The translations under genes and the position numbers were made by a program. The notes under the pieces are model-generated. The model worked only from the letters and a program-made list of their open reading frames with translations, ran no database searches and was not told where the DNA came from. Below, one piece after another: positions 1 through 6,040 of a DNA stretch of 6,769 bases; position 1 is the first letter of the stretch; each line of letters starts with the position of its first letter. The stretch is from an uncultured Cocleimonas sp. (GTDB taxonomy: Bacteria > Pseudomonadota > Gammaproteobacteria > Thiotrichales > Thiotrichaceae): assembly GCA_937974135.1 (NCBI GenBank), contig CALJIH010000126.1:1-6769 (forward strand). The letters are read 5' to 3'.

Positions 1-72
1 AGATTGGCAAAGACCACAGCCAATGCATAATTTATCTTCAGTAATTCGATTAAATCGTTCGGTTTCAGTCAT
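1..72 (-). CDS. N-terminal fragment of a [4Fe-4S] protein, probably FrhB / F420 hydrogenase beta-subunit family
   Basis: Reading leftward from an ATG at 72-70, the frame stays open to the window edge and gives 24 residues, MTETERFNRITEDKLCIGCG followed by LCQS. The CxxCxxC pattern (CIGCGLC) is the first half of a [4Fe-4S] cluster site. From memory, the position of this motif about 15 residues from the start and the GCGLCQS wording resemble proteobacterial members of the FrhB family, which are flavin/FeS redox proteins and not F420-specific in most bacteria. A good ribosome binding site (GGAAGGA) lies upstream, and the start is 24 nt after the sulfotransferase stop, so it is probably the next gene of the same operon. 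With only 24 residues, a generic ferredoxin-domain oxidoreductase is the main alternative. The existence of the gene is well supported; the family is not. Confidence 0.6.
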   Translation of the reverse strand, partial: MTETERFNRITEDKLCIGCGLCQS

Positions 73-96
73 AAATCCTTCCAATAATTTTTATCG

Positions 97-840
97 TCAA
101 GCTAATTTAATCCGATGTTGATAAAGATGATCATAATGGGGTTTCATCCGTCGATGCACGCGTTGAACGCGATCAGGCGTGTTTTCTAACTCAACATAAC
201 GTCTCTCTTGCGGTTTTAATCCGGTAGATTGCGCTAAATTCTCGTGAAACGATCCACCATCCCACCAACTATGTTCTGATGGATCGCCCCCTGCTTCCCA
301 AGTTAATGCATCTTCAATGAATGGTATGCCAACAGATTCACAAAATGCTTCTGTCATACGATGTGGGTTTTCGAGCAAATCGTCGCTATCAATAACGGGT
401 GGAGGTGTTCCGTTAAGTGCGGTGAGTAAATCAAACATGGCGCGCTGTTCAGGAAAACCCACTTCTAGTTCATCAAAATCATTCCATTTGTTATACATGG
501 AAGTGATCGTTTTGGCAGGATCACGAATTAAAAATGCATGAGTAAAATGAGCTAAAAACTCTGGCGTCCACATATGATTAATATAATGTGGGAAGTCTTT
601 GAGAAAAACGGGGCCCTGTTCAGCGCGTTGTTTGATGTCCTCCCAAACACTCTCTATGGTAAGCCCATCAGTGGTTTTTTCACCTTCAACAAAACGCGGC
701 CAAAGTGGATCTTCACCCTGATACCATGCCTCACCAAAAGGTTCGTGCAAGCAATCCAAATCCCCGCGCTGGCGCATCATCCATTCAAACGCGGTTGAGG
801 TAGAACGCGGGATAGCCCAAAGTGCCACTATTTTATTCAT
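97..840 (-). CDS. PAPS-dependent sulfotransferase family protein
   Basis: This 247-residue cytoplasmic protein probably transfers a sulfo group from PAPS to a small acceptor. The N-terminal strand and loop IPRSTSTAFEW (residues 10-20) fit the 5'-phosphosulfate binding loop. IRDPAKTITS (residues 105-114) fits the 3'-phosphate binding motif, with Arg106 and Ser114 at the expected spacing. Further family-like blocks are FLKDFPHYI (79-87) and VIDSDDLLENP (149-159). From memory these resemble the bacterial family sometimes annotated as sulfotransferase-like or aminotransferase-associated (Pfam Sulfotransfer_5). There is no signal peptide or membrane segment. The ATG is preceded at 5 nt by AAAGGAGG, which overlaps the stop codon of the upstream gene, so the two are probably translationally coupled. 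An APS kinase two genes upstream would supply the donor. The acceptor cannot be read from the sequence. Confidence 0.82.
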   Translation of the reverse strand: MNKIVALWAIPRSTSTAFEWMMRQRGDLDCLHEPFGEAWYQGEDPLWPRFVEGEKTTDGLTIESVWEDIKQRAEQGPVFLKDFPHYINHMWTPEFLAHFTHAFLIRDPAKTITSMYNKWNDFDELEVGFPEQRAMFDLLTALNGTPPPVIDSDDLLENPHRMTEAFCESVGIPFIEDALTWEAGGDPSEHSWWDGGSFHENLAQSTGLKPQERRYVELENTPDRVQRVHRRMKPHYDHLYQHRIKLA

Positions 841-845
841 ATTGG

Positions 846-853
846 CCTCCTTT
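846..853 (-). promoter_or_regulatory. Shine-Dalgarno of the sulfotransferase gene overlapping the upstream stop codon
   Basis: On the minus strand the bases read AAAGGAGG, 5 nt before the ATG at 840. They overlap the TAA stop (854-852) of the racemase-like gene. This is one of the strongest ribosome binding sites in the window. It fixes the sulfotransferase start and argues for coupled translation of the two genes. Confidence 0.8.
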
Positions 854-1703
854 ATGCTTTTTGTAATGAAGACAGTAATTTGCCTTGCTGGGTGATTGGC
901 GCAATACCAAGTGTTTTAAACATACGCCAATATAATGCATTGTCATGAGTCACTATTGGCTTGCCTAACATGTCTTCTAAGCCGACTTCTAACGAGACAA
1001 AACGTTGCGCTAAACCATCACTTGCACGACGATAATTCGACATACCGTTGGCCAAGTAAACATCAGCATTCGGGGCTTTTTCGGCAACATAAGCCATGGA
1101 CTTTTCTGCCAGATCGCCATCAAAACACCAGATTTGTTTGTTCACTTCTTCTTGCGTTTCAAACCAACCTTGATCAACAAAATTACCTGCCCAAAGCACA
1201 TCAAATCCTGCTTCTTTAAGAAAATTAGCGGTGCCTTGCCACCACGTAGGCCAATGATAAACACCGTTTAGAGCAACCTTTTCCACATTCATTTCGCGCA
1301 GTGCTTCCACCATTGCATAACCCGCCATGTGAAAGGGTGTTTGGTATTTATCACTAAGCATTTCACAATGCTGACGCACGCCTTCAACCCCTAAACCACA
1401 CGCATGTACCCAGTTCGAACCGACTTGGCCACACACATCCGCGCCATTGTTTGCCATACATTCAACAAACTCTTCGAGTAAATCGAAGTTTTGTTTGCGT
1501 TGGGTTAATTCATGTTTGTAATCGGGTACGTGAAGCATTCGCCCGTGAACGCCAACGGATTCAGGTGACATGCGCAAAAAATCACTAGGTGCGGCATCAA
1601 AATCATGCGGAGGACAAGTAAAGCCCACTTGATATGGGAACAGTTTATTCTTTGGGTCTGACCAGTGGCTGGCTTTCTGGTATTTTGAAATGATATCTGA
1701 CAT
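852..1703 (-). CDS. Asp/Glu racemase / arylmalonate decarboxylase-superfamily protein with both catalytic Cys positions altered
   Basis: This 283-residue soluble protein has the double Rossmann-like layout of the Asp/Glu racemase, maleate isomerase and arylmalonate decarboxylase (AMDase) superfamily. Supporting blocks are GVHGRMLHVPDY (51-62), NGADVCGQVGSNW (86-98), TPFHMAGYAMVEAL (122-135), NADVYLANGMSNYRR (212-226) and GKPIVTHDNALYWRMF (247-262). Members normally carry a catalytic Cys in the loop after the GADV-type strand and a second in the ADvyl-type strand loop; AMDase keeps only the second. In an ungapped manual alignment these fall on Gly95 and Gly220 here. Cys91 and Cys102 are nearby but out of register. 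It may therefore be a non-cysteine enzyme, a binding protein, or a member of an uncharacterised clade. The start has a ribosome binding site (AAGGA, 6 nt). It sits 11 nt before the sulfotransferase gene and 68 nt after cysC, which suggests action on the same sulfated metabolite (inference). Its sampled GC is about 55%, clearly above cysC. Confidence 0.72.
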   Translation of the reverse strand: MSDIISKYQKASHWSDPKNKLFPYQVGFTCPPHDFDAAPSDFLRMSPESVGVHGRMLHVPDYKHELTQRKQNFDLLEEFVECMANNGADVCGQVGSNWVHACGLGVEGVRQHCEMLSDKYQTPFHMAGYAMVEALREMNVEKVALNGVYHWPTWWQGTANFLKEAGFDVLWAGNFVDQGWFETQEEVNKQIWCFDGDLAEKSMAYVAEKAPNADVYLANGMSNYRRASDGLAQRFVSLEVGLEDMLGKPIVTHDNALYWRMFKTLGIAPITQQGKLLSSLQKA

Positions 1704-1748
1704 ATTATTCCTTTTGTTTAGGTTTATACCTACTTTCTAAAAACGTCT

Positions 1749-1770
1749 AAAAGTGGGGGGGTGTCTTTTA
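1749..1770 (+). repeat. 22-nt G-run motif, copy 1 (between cysC and the racemase-like gene)
   Basis: The plus strand reads AAAAGT, seven G, then TGTCTTTTA. It matches 20 of 22 positions of the motif on the minus strand at 6062-6041, differing by one G/A and one C/T transition. With the T at 1748, the copy also contains a perfect TAAAAG / CTTTTA inverted repeat (1748-1753 and 1765-1770). It lies just after the cysC stop. In the operon transcript it appears as a C-run flanked by these arms, so it could form a weak hairpin, act as a protein site, or pair with the second copy. No other C- or G-run of six or more was seen in the window. Confidence 0.7.
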
Positions 1771-1771
1771 T

Positions 1772-2371
1772 TTAAACGGAAATCAGGTTTCTTGTGTTTA
1801 ATAACTGCATCACCATATCCACTTCTTCCTCTATGGTTTGTTCCGCACTATTTATTCGAATATCTGGGTTAGAAGGAGATTCGTAGGGTGCTGAGATCCC
1901 TGTAAAATTTGCTATCTCCCCTTTTCTTGCACGTTTATATATACCCTTTGGATCTCTAGATTCGCATACTTTCAAATCACAGTCACAAAAGACTTCATAG
2001 AACTCTCCATCATTGAGTAGATTTCTAATTTGCTCTCTGTCTTCCTCATAGGGAGAAACAAAAGCCGCAAGGACTATTGAACCTGATTCCACGAATAACT
2101 TTGCTACCTCCCCTATACGCCGAATATTTTCATGACGATCATTTTCTGAAAAACCTAAATCTGAGCAGAGACCATGTCTAATATTATCGCCATCCAAAGT
2201 AACGACATTGTGATCCGTATCAAATAGCTCCTTTTCGACTGCATTCGCAAGAGTAGATTTACCAGAACCTGACAATCCCGTAAACCAAATCACAAAGCTA
2301 TTATGATTATTACGTTGTTGTCTATTTTCTTTATCTATCTGACCTGTGTGCCAATACACTTCTGCTTTCAT
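1772..2371 (-). CDS. cysC: Adenylylsulfate (APS) kinase
   Basis: This 199-residue cytoplasmic enzyme phosphorylates adenosine 5'-phosphosulfate at the 3' position with ATP to give PAPS. The P-loop GLSGSGKS is at residues 32-39. The APS-binding block begins with DGDNIRHGL (60-68) and continues through NDRHENIRR (77-85). AFVSPY (103-108) carries the serine of the phosphoenzyme site (Ser107). KGIYKRARKGEIANFTG (142-158) and APYESPSNPDI (161-171) complete the lid region. All key residues are present and the length is normal for stand-alone CysC. There is no ATP sulfurylase (cysN/cysD) in the window. Because a sulfotransferase lies two genes downstream, the PAPS is more likely meant for sulfation than for assimilatory reduction. 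The ATG has no clear Shine-Dalgarno. A sigma70-like promoter lies about 37 nt upstream of the start. Confidence 0.95.
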   Translation of the reverse strand: MKAEVYWHTGQIDKENRQQRNNHNSFVIWFTGLSGSGKSTLANAVEKELFDTDHNVVTLDGDNIRHGLCSDLGFSENDRHENIRRIGEVAKLFVESGSIVLAAFVSPYEEDREQIRNLLNDGEFYEVFCDCDLKVCESRDPKGIYKRARKGEIANFTGISAPYESPSNPDIRINSAEQTIEEEVDMVMQLLNTRNLISV

Positions 2372-2389
2372 AATAAAGTTCTGTGATTA

Positions 2390-2405
2390 ATAACTTAATT
2401 GTTAT
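2390..2405. promoter_or_regulatory. ATAAC-N6-GTTAT inverted repeat, candidate LysR operator
   Basis: This is a perfect 5-bp dyad with a 6-nt spacer, positioned at the predicted cysC transcription start and just downstream of its -10 box. Its size and symmetry resemble LysR-type operators, although the strict T-N11-A spacing is not met. A protein bound here would be expected to block cysC transcription. The surrounding DNA is very AT-rich, so a chance dyad is possible. Confidence 0.35.
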
Positions 2406-2407
2406 CA

Positions 2408-2436
2408 ATAATAAATTTACATTTTCACCGTGTAAA
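2408..2436 (-). promoter_or_regulatory. Sigma70-type promoter for the cysC operon
   Basis: On the minus strand a TTTACA -35 hexamer (2436-2431) is separated by exactly 17 nt from a TATTAT -10 hexamer (2413-2408). The predicted start is near 2401, giving a leader of about 30 nt before the cysC ATG. This is the best -35/-10 pair seen in the divergent gap. The -35 box is one arm of the 7-bp inverted repeat at 2415-2437, which makes regulation by the divergent LysR plausible. Confidence 0.5.
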
Positions 2437-2437
2437 T
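2415..2437. promoter_or_regulatory. ATTTACA-N9-TGTAAAT inverted repeat in the cysC/lysR divergent region
   Basis: Perfect 7-bp arms at 2415-2421 and 2431-2437 are separated by a 9-nt spacer. Each arm contains TTTACA read outward, so the element holds the cysC -35 box on the minus strand and a -35-like hexamer pointing toward lysR on the plus strand. No convincing -10 box for lysR was found at the right distance. The position fits an operator or activator site of the LysR protein. Confidence 0.45.
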
Positions 2438-2472
2438 AATGTATATTTGGAGTTTTTAATAACATTTTTGTT

Positions 2473-3396
2473 ATGTCTAAAAGATACAATATTCCATCTA
2501 CTGCTGCTTTAGTTGCGTTTGAAAGTGCAGCCCGCTTGCAGAATTTTAGTCGAGCAGCCGAAGAAATCCACATAGCTCAATCTGCAGTAAGTAGATATAT
2601 CAAAGAGTTAGAGGAAAGGTTGCAAGTACAGTTATTTATCCGCTCAAAAAGTACACGTAATGGTTTGGTATTAAGTTCTCAAGGTGAACAACTCTATCGT
2701 TATGTTGAACAAGGATTAAACAATATTAAAAGTGGTATTGATGTAATGCATTCTACATCTGCAGAAAATGAACTGATCATTGCATGTAGCCATGAGATAT
2801 CACATTTGTATTTGATGCCTAAATATGAAAACTTAGCTAAAGCAATTGGTAACAATGTTCGTATCAGATTAGTTACCTCCGATGACCACTTCTTTGATGA
2901 TTCTTTGCACCATCAAGTGGATATTATTTTCACTTATAAAAACCCCTATCGAAATAAACAACGCTATGCAAAGATTTATACTGAAGGTATTAGACCTATT
3001 TGCTCACCAAGTTATTTTCAAATCCATGAAAAACAGTTAACGTGTACACCTAGCCATTGGACAGATCTTACATTTCTACGCTTAGATAGATTAAATCCAG
3101 GTTGGGCTACATGGGATGATTGGTTTAAGAATAAACAACAAAACGTAAGTACAAATGATTTAAATTTTATTAACTTTGATAACTATGTTTACTTACTTGA
3201 AGCGGCTGTGTCGGGGAAAGGTATTGCACTAGGCTGGCGGGGTTTGGTTGAGCGTTATTTGTCCATGGGTTCTCTAATAGGCGTTGATGATAACTATATC
3301 AATCTCGATCGAAAGCTGTTTGCTATTGCCACAGATAAAGGTTTGGATAATCCCTTCTCAAAAAATTGTTTAGATTATTTCAAAGGATTAGAGTAA
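2473..3396 (+). CDS. LysR-family transcriptional regulator (GcvA-like)
   Basis: This 307-residue DNA-binding regulator has an N-terminal winged helix-turn-helix (about residues 7-75). Its core FSRAAEEIHIAQSAVSRYIK (25-44) is diagnostic for LysR. A linker helix follows (about 76-90), then an effector domain to the end, including SGKGIALGWRGLVERYL in its last third. Opening with a phrase like IPSTAALVAFESAAR is typical of the GcvA-like branch. From memory, the GWRxLV element also occurs in the choline-sulfate-utilisation LysR group, which would suit a sulfate-ester ligand, but this is unverified. It is transcribed divergently from cysC across a 101-bp gap, the classical arrangement for a LysR protein controlling the neighbouring operon. 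The ATG is the only usable start before an in-frame stop at 2437. Its nearest GGAG is about 20 nt away, so translation initiation may be weak. Confidence 0.92.
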   Translation: MSKRYNIPSTAALVAFESAARLQNFSRAAEEIHIAQSAVSRYIKELEERLQVQLFIRSKSTRNGLVLSSQGEQLYRYVEQGLNNIKSGIDVMHSTSAENELIIACSHEISHLYLMPKYENLAKAIGNNVRIRLVTSDDHFFDDSLHHQVDIIFTYKNPYRNKQRYAKIYTEGIRPICSPSYFQIHEKQLTCTPSHWTDLTFLRLDRLNPGWATWDDWFKNKQQNVSTNDLNFINFDNYVYLLEAAVSGKGIALGWRGLVERYLSMGSLIGVDDNYINLDRKLFAIATDKGLDNPFSKNCLDYFKGLE

Positions 3397-3433
3397 ACCC
3401 TTTCTTAATTAAGCAATTGATTTAAAGCCTAAG

Positions 3434-3476
3434 ACTTAGTCATCTATATAATTAGATTGGATCTAAGTGTTTTTTT
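3434..3476 (+). terminator. Rho-independent terminator of the lysR gene
   Basis: An ACTTAG (3434-3439) / CTAAGT (3463-3468) stem encloses a second stem ATCTA (3442-3446) / TAGAT (3453-3457). One base later comes a run of seven T (3470-3476). It begins 37 nt after the lysR stop. The opposite strand has only a short T stretch, so it should work mainly for lysR and less for the convergent JmjC gene. The stems are AT-rich and interrupted, so efficiency may be moderate. Confidence 0.6.
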
Positions 3477-3501
3477 AAATATTGATTCGTGTAATTACCT
3501 A

Positions 3502-4476
3502 TCAATCATTCGCAAAAACTGGCAGTGTTTTTTCAGTTAACACAGACATACCTTTCTCATTTTCATGATCAAGTTTTAAATTTGTTACGTAATTCGCCGT
3601 TCGATTTTTGCGTTTAAATAACTTAAGCTTATTCATAATAAGATAGGCATAAGCTTTTATATATCCTGTTAAAGAGTCATGTTTTGTAGAGCGATTTTTA
3701 TAACCTAATTTTTTCAAAATAAAATAATTAGCGCAATGAACTGCATTCAAGATACGATTGTCTTTAGAAGAATAACTGCTTGCTAATGAAACATTAACAG
3801 TCAGGTTTTCAACTCGATGTGGAGAATGAATTGGCCATGTTAGAACATCACCCTCTTCTAAAATGAACGTTTTTGACGAATCATCAAACGATTTTTTAAA
3901 CGGTAACTCTTCATCCTTTTCTTGAGCAACCACTTTTTCTAGTTCATGTTGAGGAGCAAATTTTTCAGAATTAGGATAAACCCAAATTTGTTTCTTACCT
4001 CTCAAATGCCACAACATATTAGCTTCTGCATCTAAATGGTAATAAACCTGAATCCCTGGTGAAGAAATTATTAATGCATTGTAATCAGGTTTTATGTCAG
4101 TAAGATGAGGAGAGCGCTTACCGATATCTGAGTAGATTTGACTAATGATATCAGCGAATTTTTTATCTGCTTTGTCGATATTTATTACATTAACCCAAAA
4201 GCGTCCTTTACTAACCGCCTCCATTATTTCTGCACCACTACTGTTTGCAATGTGAACACCCGTCCACTCTGAATGGTCTTCGGGGTTGTAACCCATAGTG
4301 AAGCACTGCAACCATTTTCTAGGGTAATTATCCAACAGCTCAATCAGTGACTCATCATCGAACCCATCTAATTTATGTTTCAAGCGTTGTACTTTTTTCC
4401 CAAAATTATCATATGCATCCTGTTCCCAGGAAAAAAATTTAGCATCCATAACAAGAAGAACCACACTCATGTCCAT
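3502..4476 (-). CDS. JmjC/cupin-like domain protein, putative Fe(II)/2-oxoglutarate oxygenase
   Basis: From the preferred ATG this protein has 324 residues. The N-terminal half (FSWEQDAYDNFGKK, then SGAEIMEAVSKGRFWVN) precedes a double-stranded beta-helix core beginning LIISSPGIQVYYHLDAEANM. Its HxD pair is His147/Asp149. The core continues through LRGKKQIWVYP and ends with GDVLTWPIHSPHRVENL, where His220 is the likely third metal ligand. This HxD...H facial triad is what Fe(II)-dependent JmjC-type hydroxylases use. The substrate is unknown and the enzyme could act on a protein or a small molecule. The basic C-terminal tail (KLKLFKRKNR) is unexplained. The frame also opens at a TTG (4509) and at ATGs at 4470 and 4449; none has a clear ribosome binding site. 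The TTG lies in an AT-only inverted repeat and was not preferred. It converges on lysR and appears to be a single-gene unit. It is among the most AT-rich coding stretches here (about 25% GC in one sampled 60-nt line). Confidence 0.72.
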   Translation of the reverse strand: MDMSVVLLVMDAKFFSWEQDAYDNFGKKVQRLKHKLDGFDDESLIELLDNYPRKWLQCFTMGYNPEDHSEWTGVHIANSSGAEIMEAVSKGRFWVNVINIDKADKKFADIISQIYSDIGKRSPHLTDIKPDYNALIISSPGIQVYYHLDAEANMLWHLRGKKQIWVYPNSEKFAPQHELEKVVAQEKDEELPFKKSFDDSSKTFILEEGDVLTWPIHSPHRVENLTVNVSLASSYSSKDNRILNAVHCANYFILKKLGYKNRSTKHDSLTGYIKAYAYLIMNKLKLFKRKNRTANYVTNLKLDHENEKGMSVLTEKTLPVFAND

Positions 4477-4816
4477 TAAATGAAATTCTATTATTAATAA
4501 TAATACCAAGCATCATTATTATTTTAATGATTATTTGCTTTAAAACTCTGACAAAAGGTTGGACGTAGATATCTGGATGATTTTATACATGTTTTGTGGA
4601 TGTAAAAATCGATAAAACGAATAGAGTTCTTATTCTCACAGCTTTGCGATCAATCAAAGATTAGGAAAAATTTTATTAAGTCATTAGCAGGGTTGACTGT
4701 TAGAGTGCTATTAAAAATAACCGTTGTTACTTTGATACAATAAGACAATACGAGAAATAACAAGCATATTAATAACTTAAAAATCGTTGTAAGTTAACAT
4801 ACACCATGTGTCATGA
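4477..4816. other. AT-rich intergenic region upstream of the JmjC-like gene
   Basis: No convincing gene was seen in these 340 bp on either strand. A TATAAA hexamer on the minus strand (4587-4582) could be the -10 box of the JmjC-like gene, but no good -35 box accompanies it. A 9-bp AT-only inverted repeat (4496-4504 and 4515-4523) lies in the putative leader. A near-palindrome, TGTAAGTTAACATACA (4788-4803), sits 14 nt past the M24 stop and is not followed by a T-run, so no clear terminator for the M24 gene was found. Confidence 0.5.
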
Positions 4817-6040
4817 TTAATTTAATAGCTCTTCTTCATAGGGATAATTCGTTAATAATTCATAGCCATTATCCGTGATCAAAATTTGTTGTTCTAACTT
4901 GACCCCATCGCGTTCTCCAACAGCACCCATATAACTTTCTATACAGATCACCATTCCTGCTTCGAAAGTGCCATCGTAGTTATTTTCACCACGAAAGACT
5001 GGATCAACTTGCGGATATTCATCACACATTCCCACCGCATGGCAAATACAGGTATAAGCATTTTGCTGAAACTCTTCAGGCACAGGATAGGCGAGTTGTT
5101 GAAATTCTTTAAATCCTAAACCGGGTCGCATCAGTTTCATGTTGTATTCGATTTCATCTACCGCCAATCGATACAGCTGTTTTTGACGTTTAGTGGGTTT
5201 GCTAGGGCCACAGTGAAAGGTTCGGGAGACATCCGCAAAGTAACCGTAAGGTCCAACCATGTCCGTATCGAGTCCGACTAAATCGCCATCTTGAATTACT
5301 CGTTGAGTCGCTTCTTGATACCATGGGTTAATCCGATCACCCGACGCCAACATTCGACCATCGTGCCAGCCACCGTGATTGGCAAGATTAGTATAATTGA
5401 GCAGTCCCCAGAGTTGCGTTTCTGTCACGCCCGGCTTTAATACCTTTTTTATCTGAACAATACCCAACTCGGCAACGGCGATTGACCATTTGATACATTC
5501 AATCTCATCGGCTGATTTGATCACTCTTGCCTGCTCGGTAATATTGACCCCGTCGATGACTTCTAGGCCTTTTTTCTCTAGGGCTTGAGTAATGCTGGGA
5601 TTGATATATTCGATGGCGACGGTACGATTATCAGAGCCTATTTCGATCAGATAATCTTCAACATCTTGAGCAAATAATGATGCAAACTTGTTTAATTCAT
5701 CGCCGCCATCGAAGACCGTAATCGGTCTGCCCTTACCTAATTTATCGATACACGGCGAATCAATATACGCGCCAAATAAAGTAGTCGGCCCTTCAAGAGA
5801 TACAAATACATAGGCTTGTGGCTGATGCGACTGAAACAATTGATAACAATCGTAATCAATGGTGTAACGCAAACTTACAGGGCTGTGAATAATGCACATC
5901 GCTGCACCAGATTTTTTTAGTTCCGCTCTGATTCGTCCTAAGCGATACGCATGCAAGCGTTCGAAATCGACATTTGGTAGTTCACGAAACTGCCTTAGAT
6001 CGCTCCAGTTATCTTGTGTGATGTGATTATCTGTAGACAT
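4817..6040 (-). CDS. M24-family metalloenzyme, DddP-like (creatinase / aminopeptidase P fold)
   Basis: The protein has 407 residues with a creatinase-type N-terminal domain (about 25-170) and a pita-bread M24 catalytic domain (about 180-395). Metal ligands are visible as DTDMVGPYGYFAD (Asp258, Asp260, Asp270), His334 in CHAVGMCDEYP, Glu368 in CIESYMG and Glu383 in GVKLEQQ. The DMSP lyase DddP, as I recall it, uses Asp295, Asp297, Asp307, His371, Glu406 and Glu421, with Asp377 as base. The spacings agree except for one residue between His and the first Glu, and Asp340 occupies the base position. Known DddP proteins are about 40 residues longer at the N-terminus and have Trp-rich substrate-pocket segments that I do not see here. 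It may thus be a DddP sister clade, an ectoine-hydrolase-like enzyme or a dipeptidase. It lies downstream of an SDR gene on the same strand, 158 nt away. The start is preceded by the G-run motif, which supplies the ribosome binding site. Confidence 0.85.
   Translation of the reverse strand: MSTDNHITQDNWSDLRQFRELPNVDFERLHAYRLGRIRAELKKSGAAMCIIHSPVSLRYTIDYDCYQLFQSHQPQAYVFVSLEGPTTLFGAYIDSPCIDKLGKGRPITVFDGGDELNKFASLFAQDVEDYLIEIGSDNRTVAIEYINPSITQALEKKGLEVIDGVNITEQARVIKSADEIECIKWSIAVAELGIVQIKKVLKPGVTETQLWGLLNYTNLANHGGWHDGRMLASGDRINPWYQEATQRVIQDGDLVGLDTDMVGPYGYFADVSRTFHCGPSKPTKRQKQLYRLAVDEIEYNMKLMRPGLGFKEFQQLAYPVPEEFQQNAYTCICHAVGMCDEYPQVDPVFRGENNYDGTFEAGMVICIESYMGAVGERDGVKLEQQILITDNGYELLTNYPYEEELLN

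Noticed and set aside
935..1219. 94-codon open frame on the plus strand
   Set aside because: It lies entirely antisense to the racemase-like gene, has no ribosome binding site and no recognisable motif.
1748..1770. The TAAAAG / CTTTTA hairpin as a cysC terminator
   Set aside because: The 6-bp AT-rich stem with an 11-nt loop is too weak, and the T stretch on the minus strand begins only several bases later; read-through into the next gene is more likely.
97..2371. A choline-O-sulfate utilisation cluster
   Set aside because: There is no sulfatase, choline dehydrogenase or transporter in the window, and an APS kinase points to making PAPS, not to releasing sulfate.
2331..2573. 80-codon minus-strand frame across the cysC/lysR gap
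   Set aside because: It overlaps the cysC start and the lysR HTH region out of frame and shows no protein-like features.
4477..4509. TTG start giving the JmjC-like protein 11 more residues
   Set aside because: The extra residues come from an AT-only trinucleotide-rich stretch with an inverted repeat, and there is no ribosome binding site; an ATG at 4476 is preferred, though not proven.
4788..4803. 16-bp near-palindrome after the M24 gene, considered as a terminator
   Set aside because: The arms have two mismatches and no T-run follows on either strand.
4817..6040. Firm naming of the M24 gene as dddP
   Set aside because: Metal-ligand spacing is shared by sister M24 clades, the N-terminus is shorter, and the Trp-rich DddP pocket segments were not seen.
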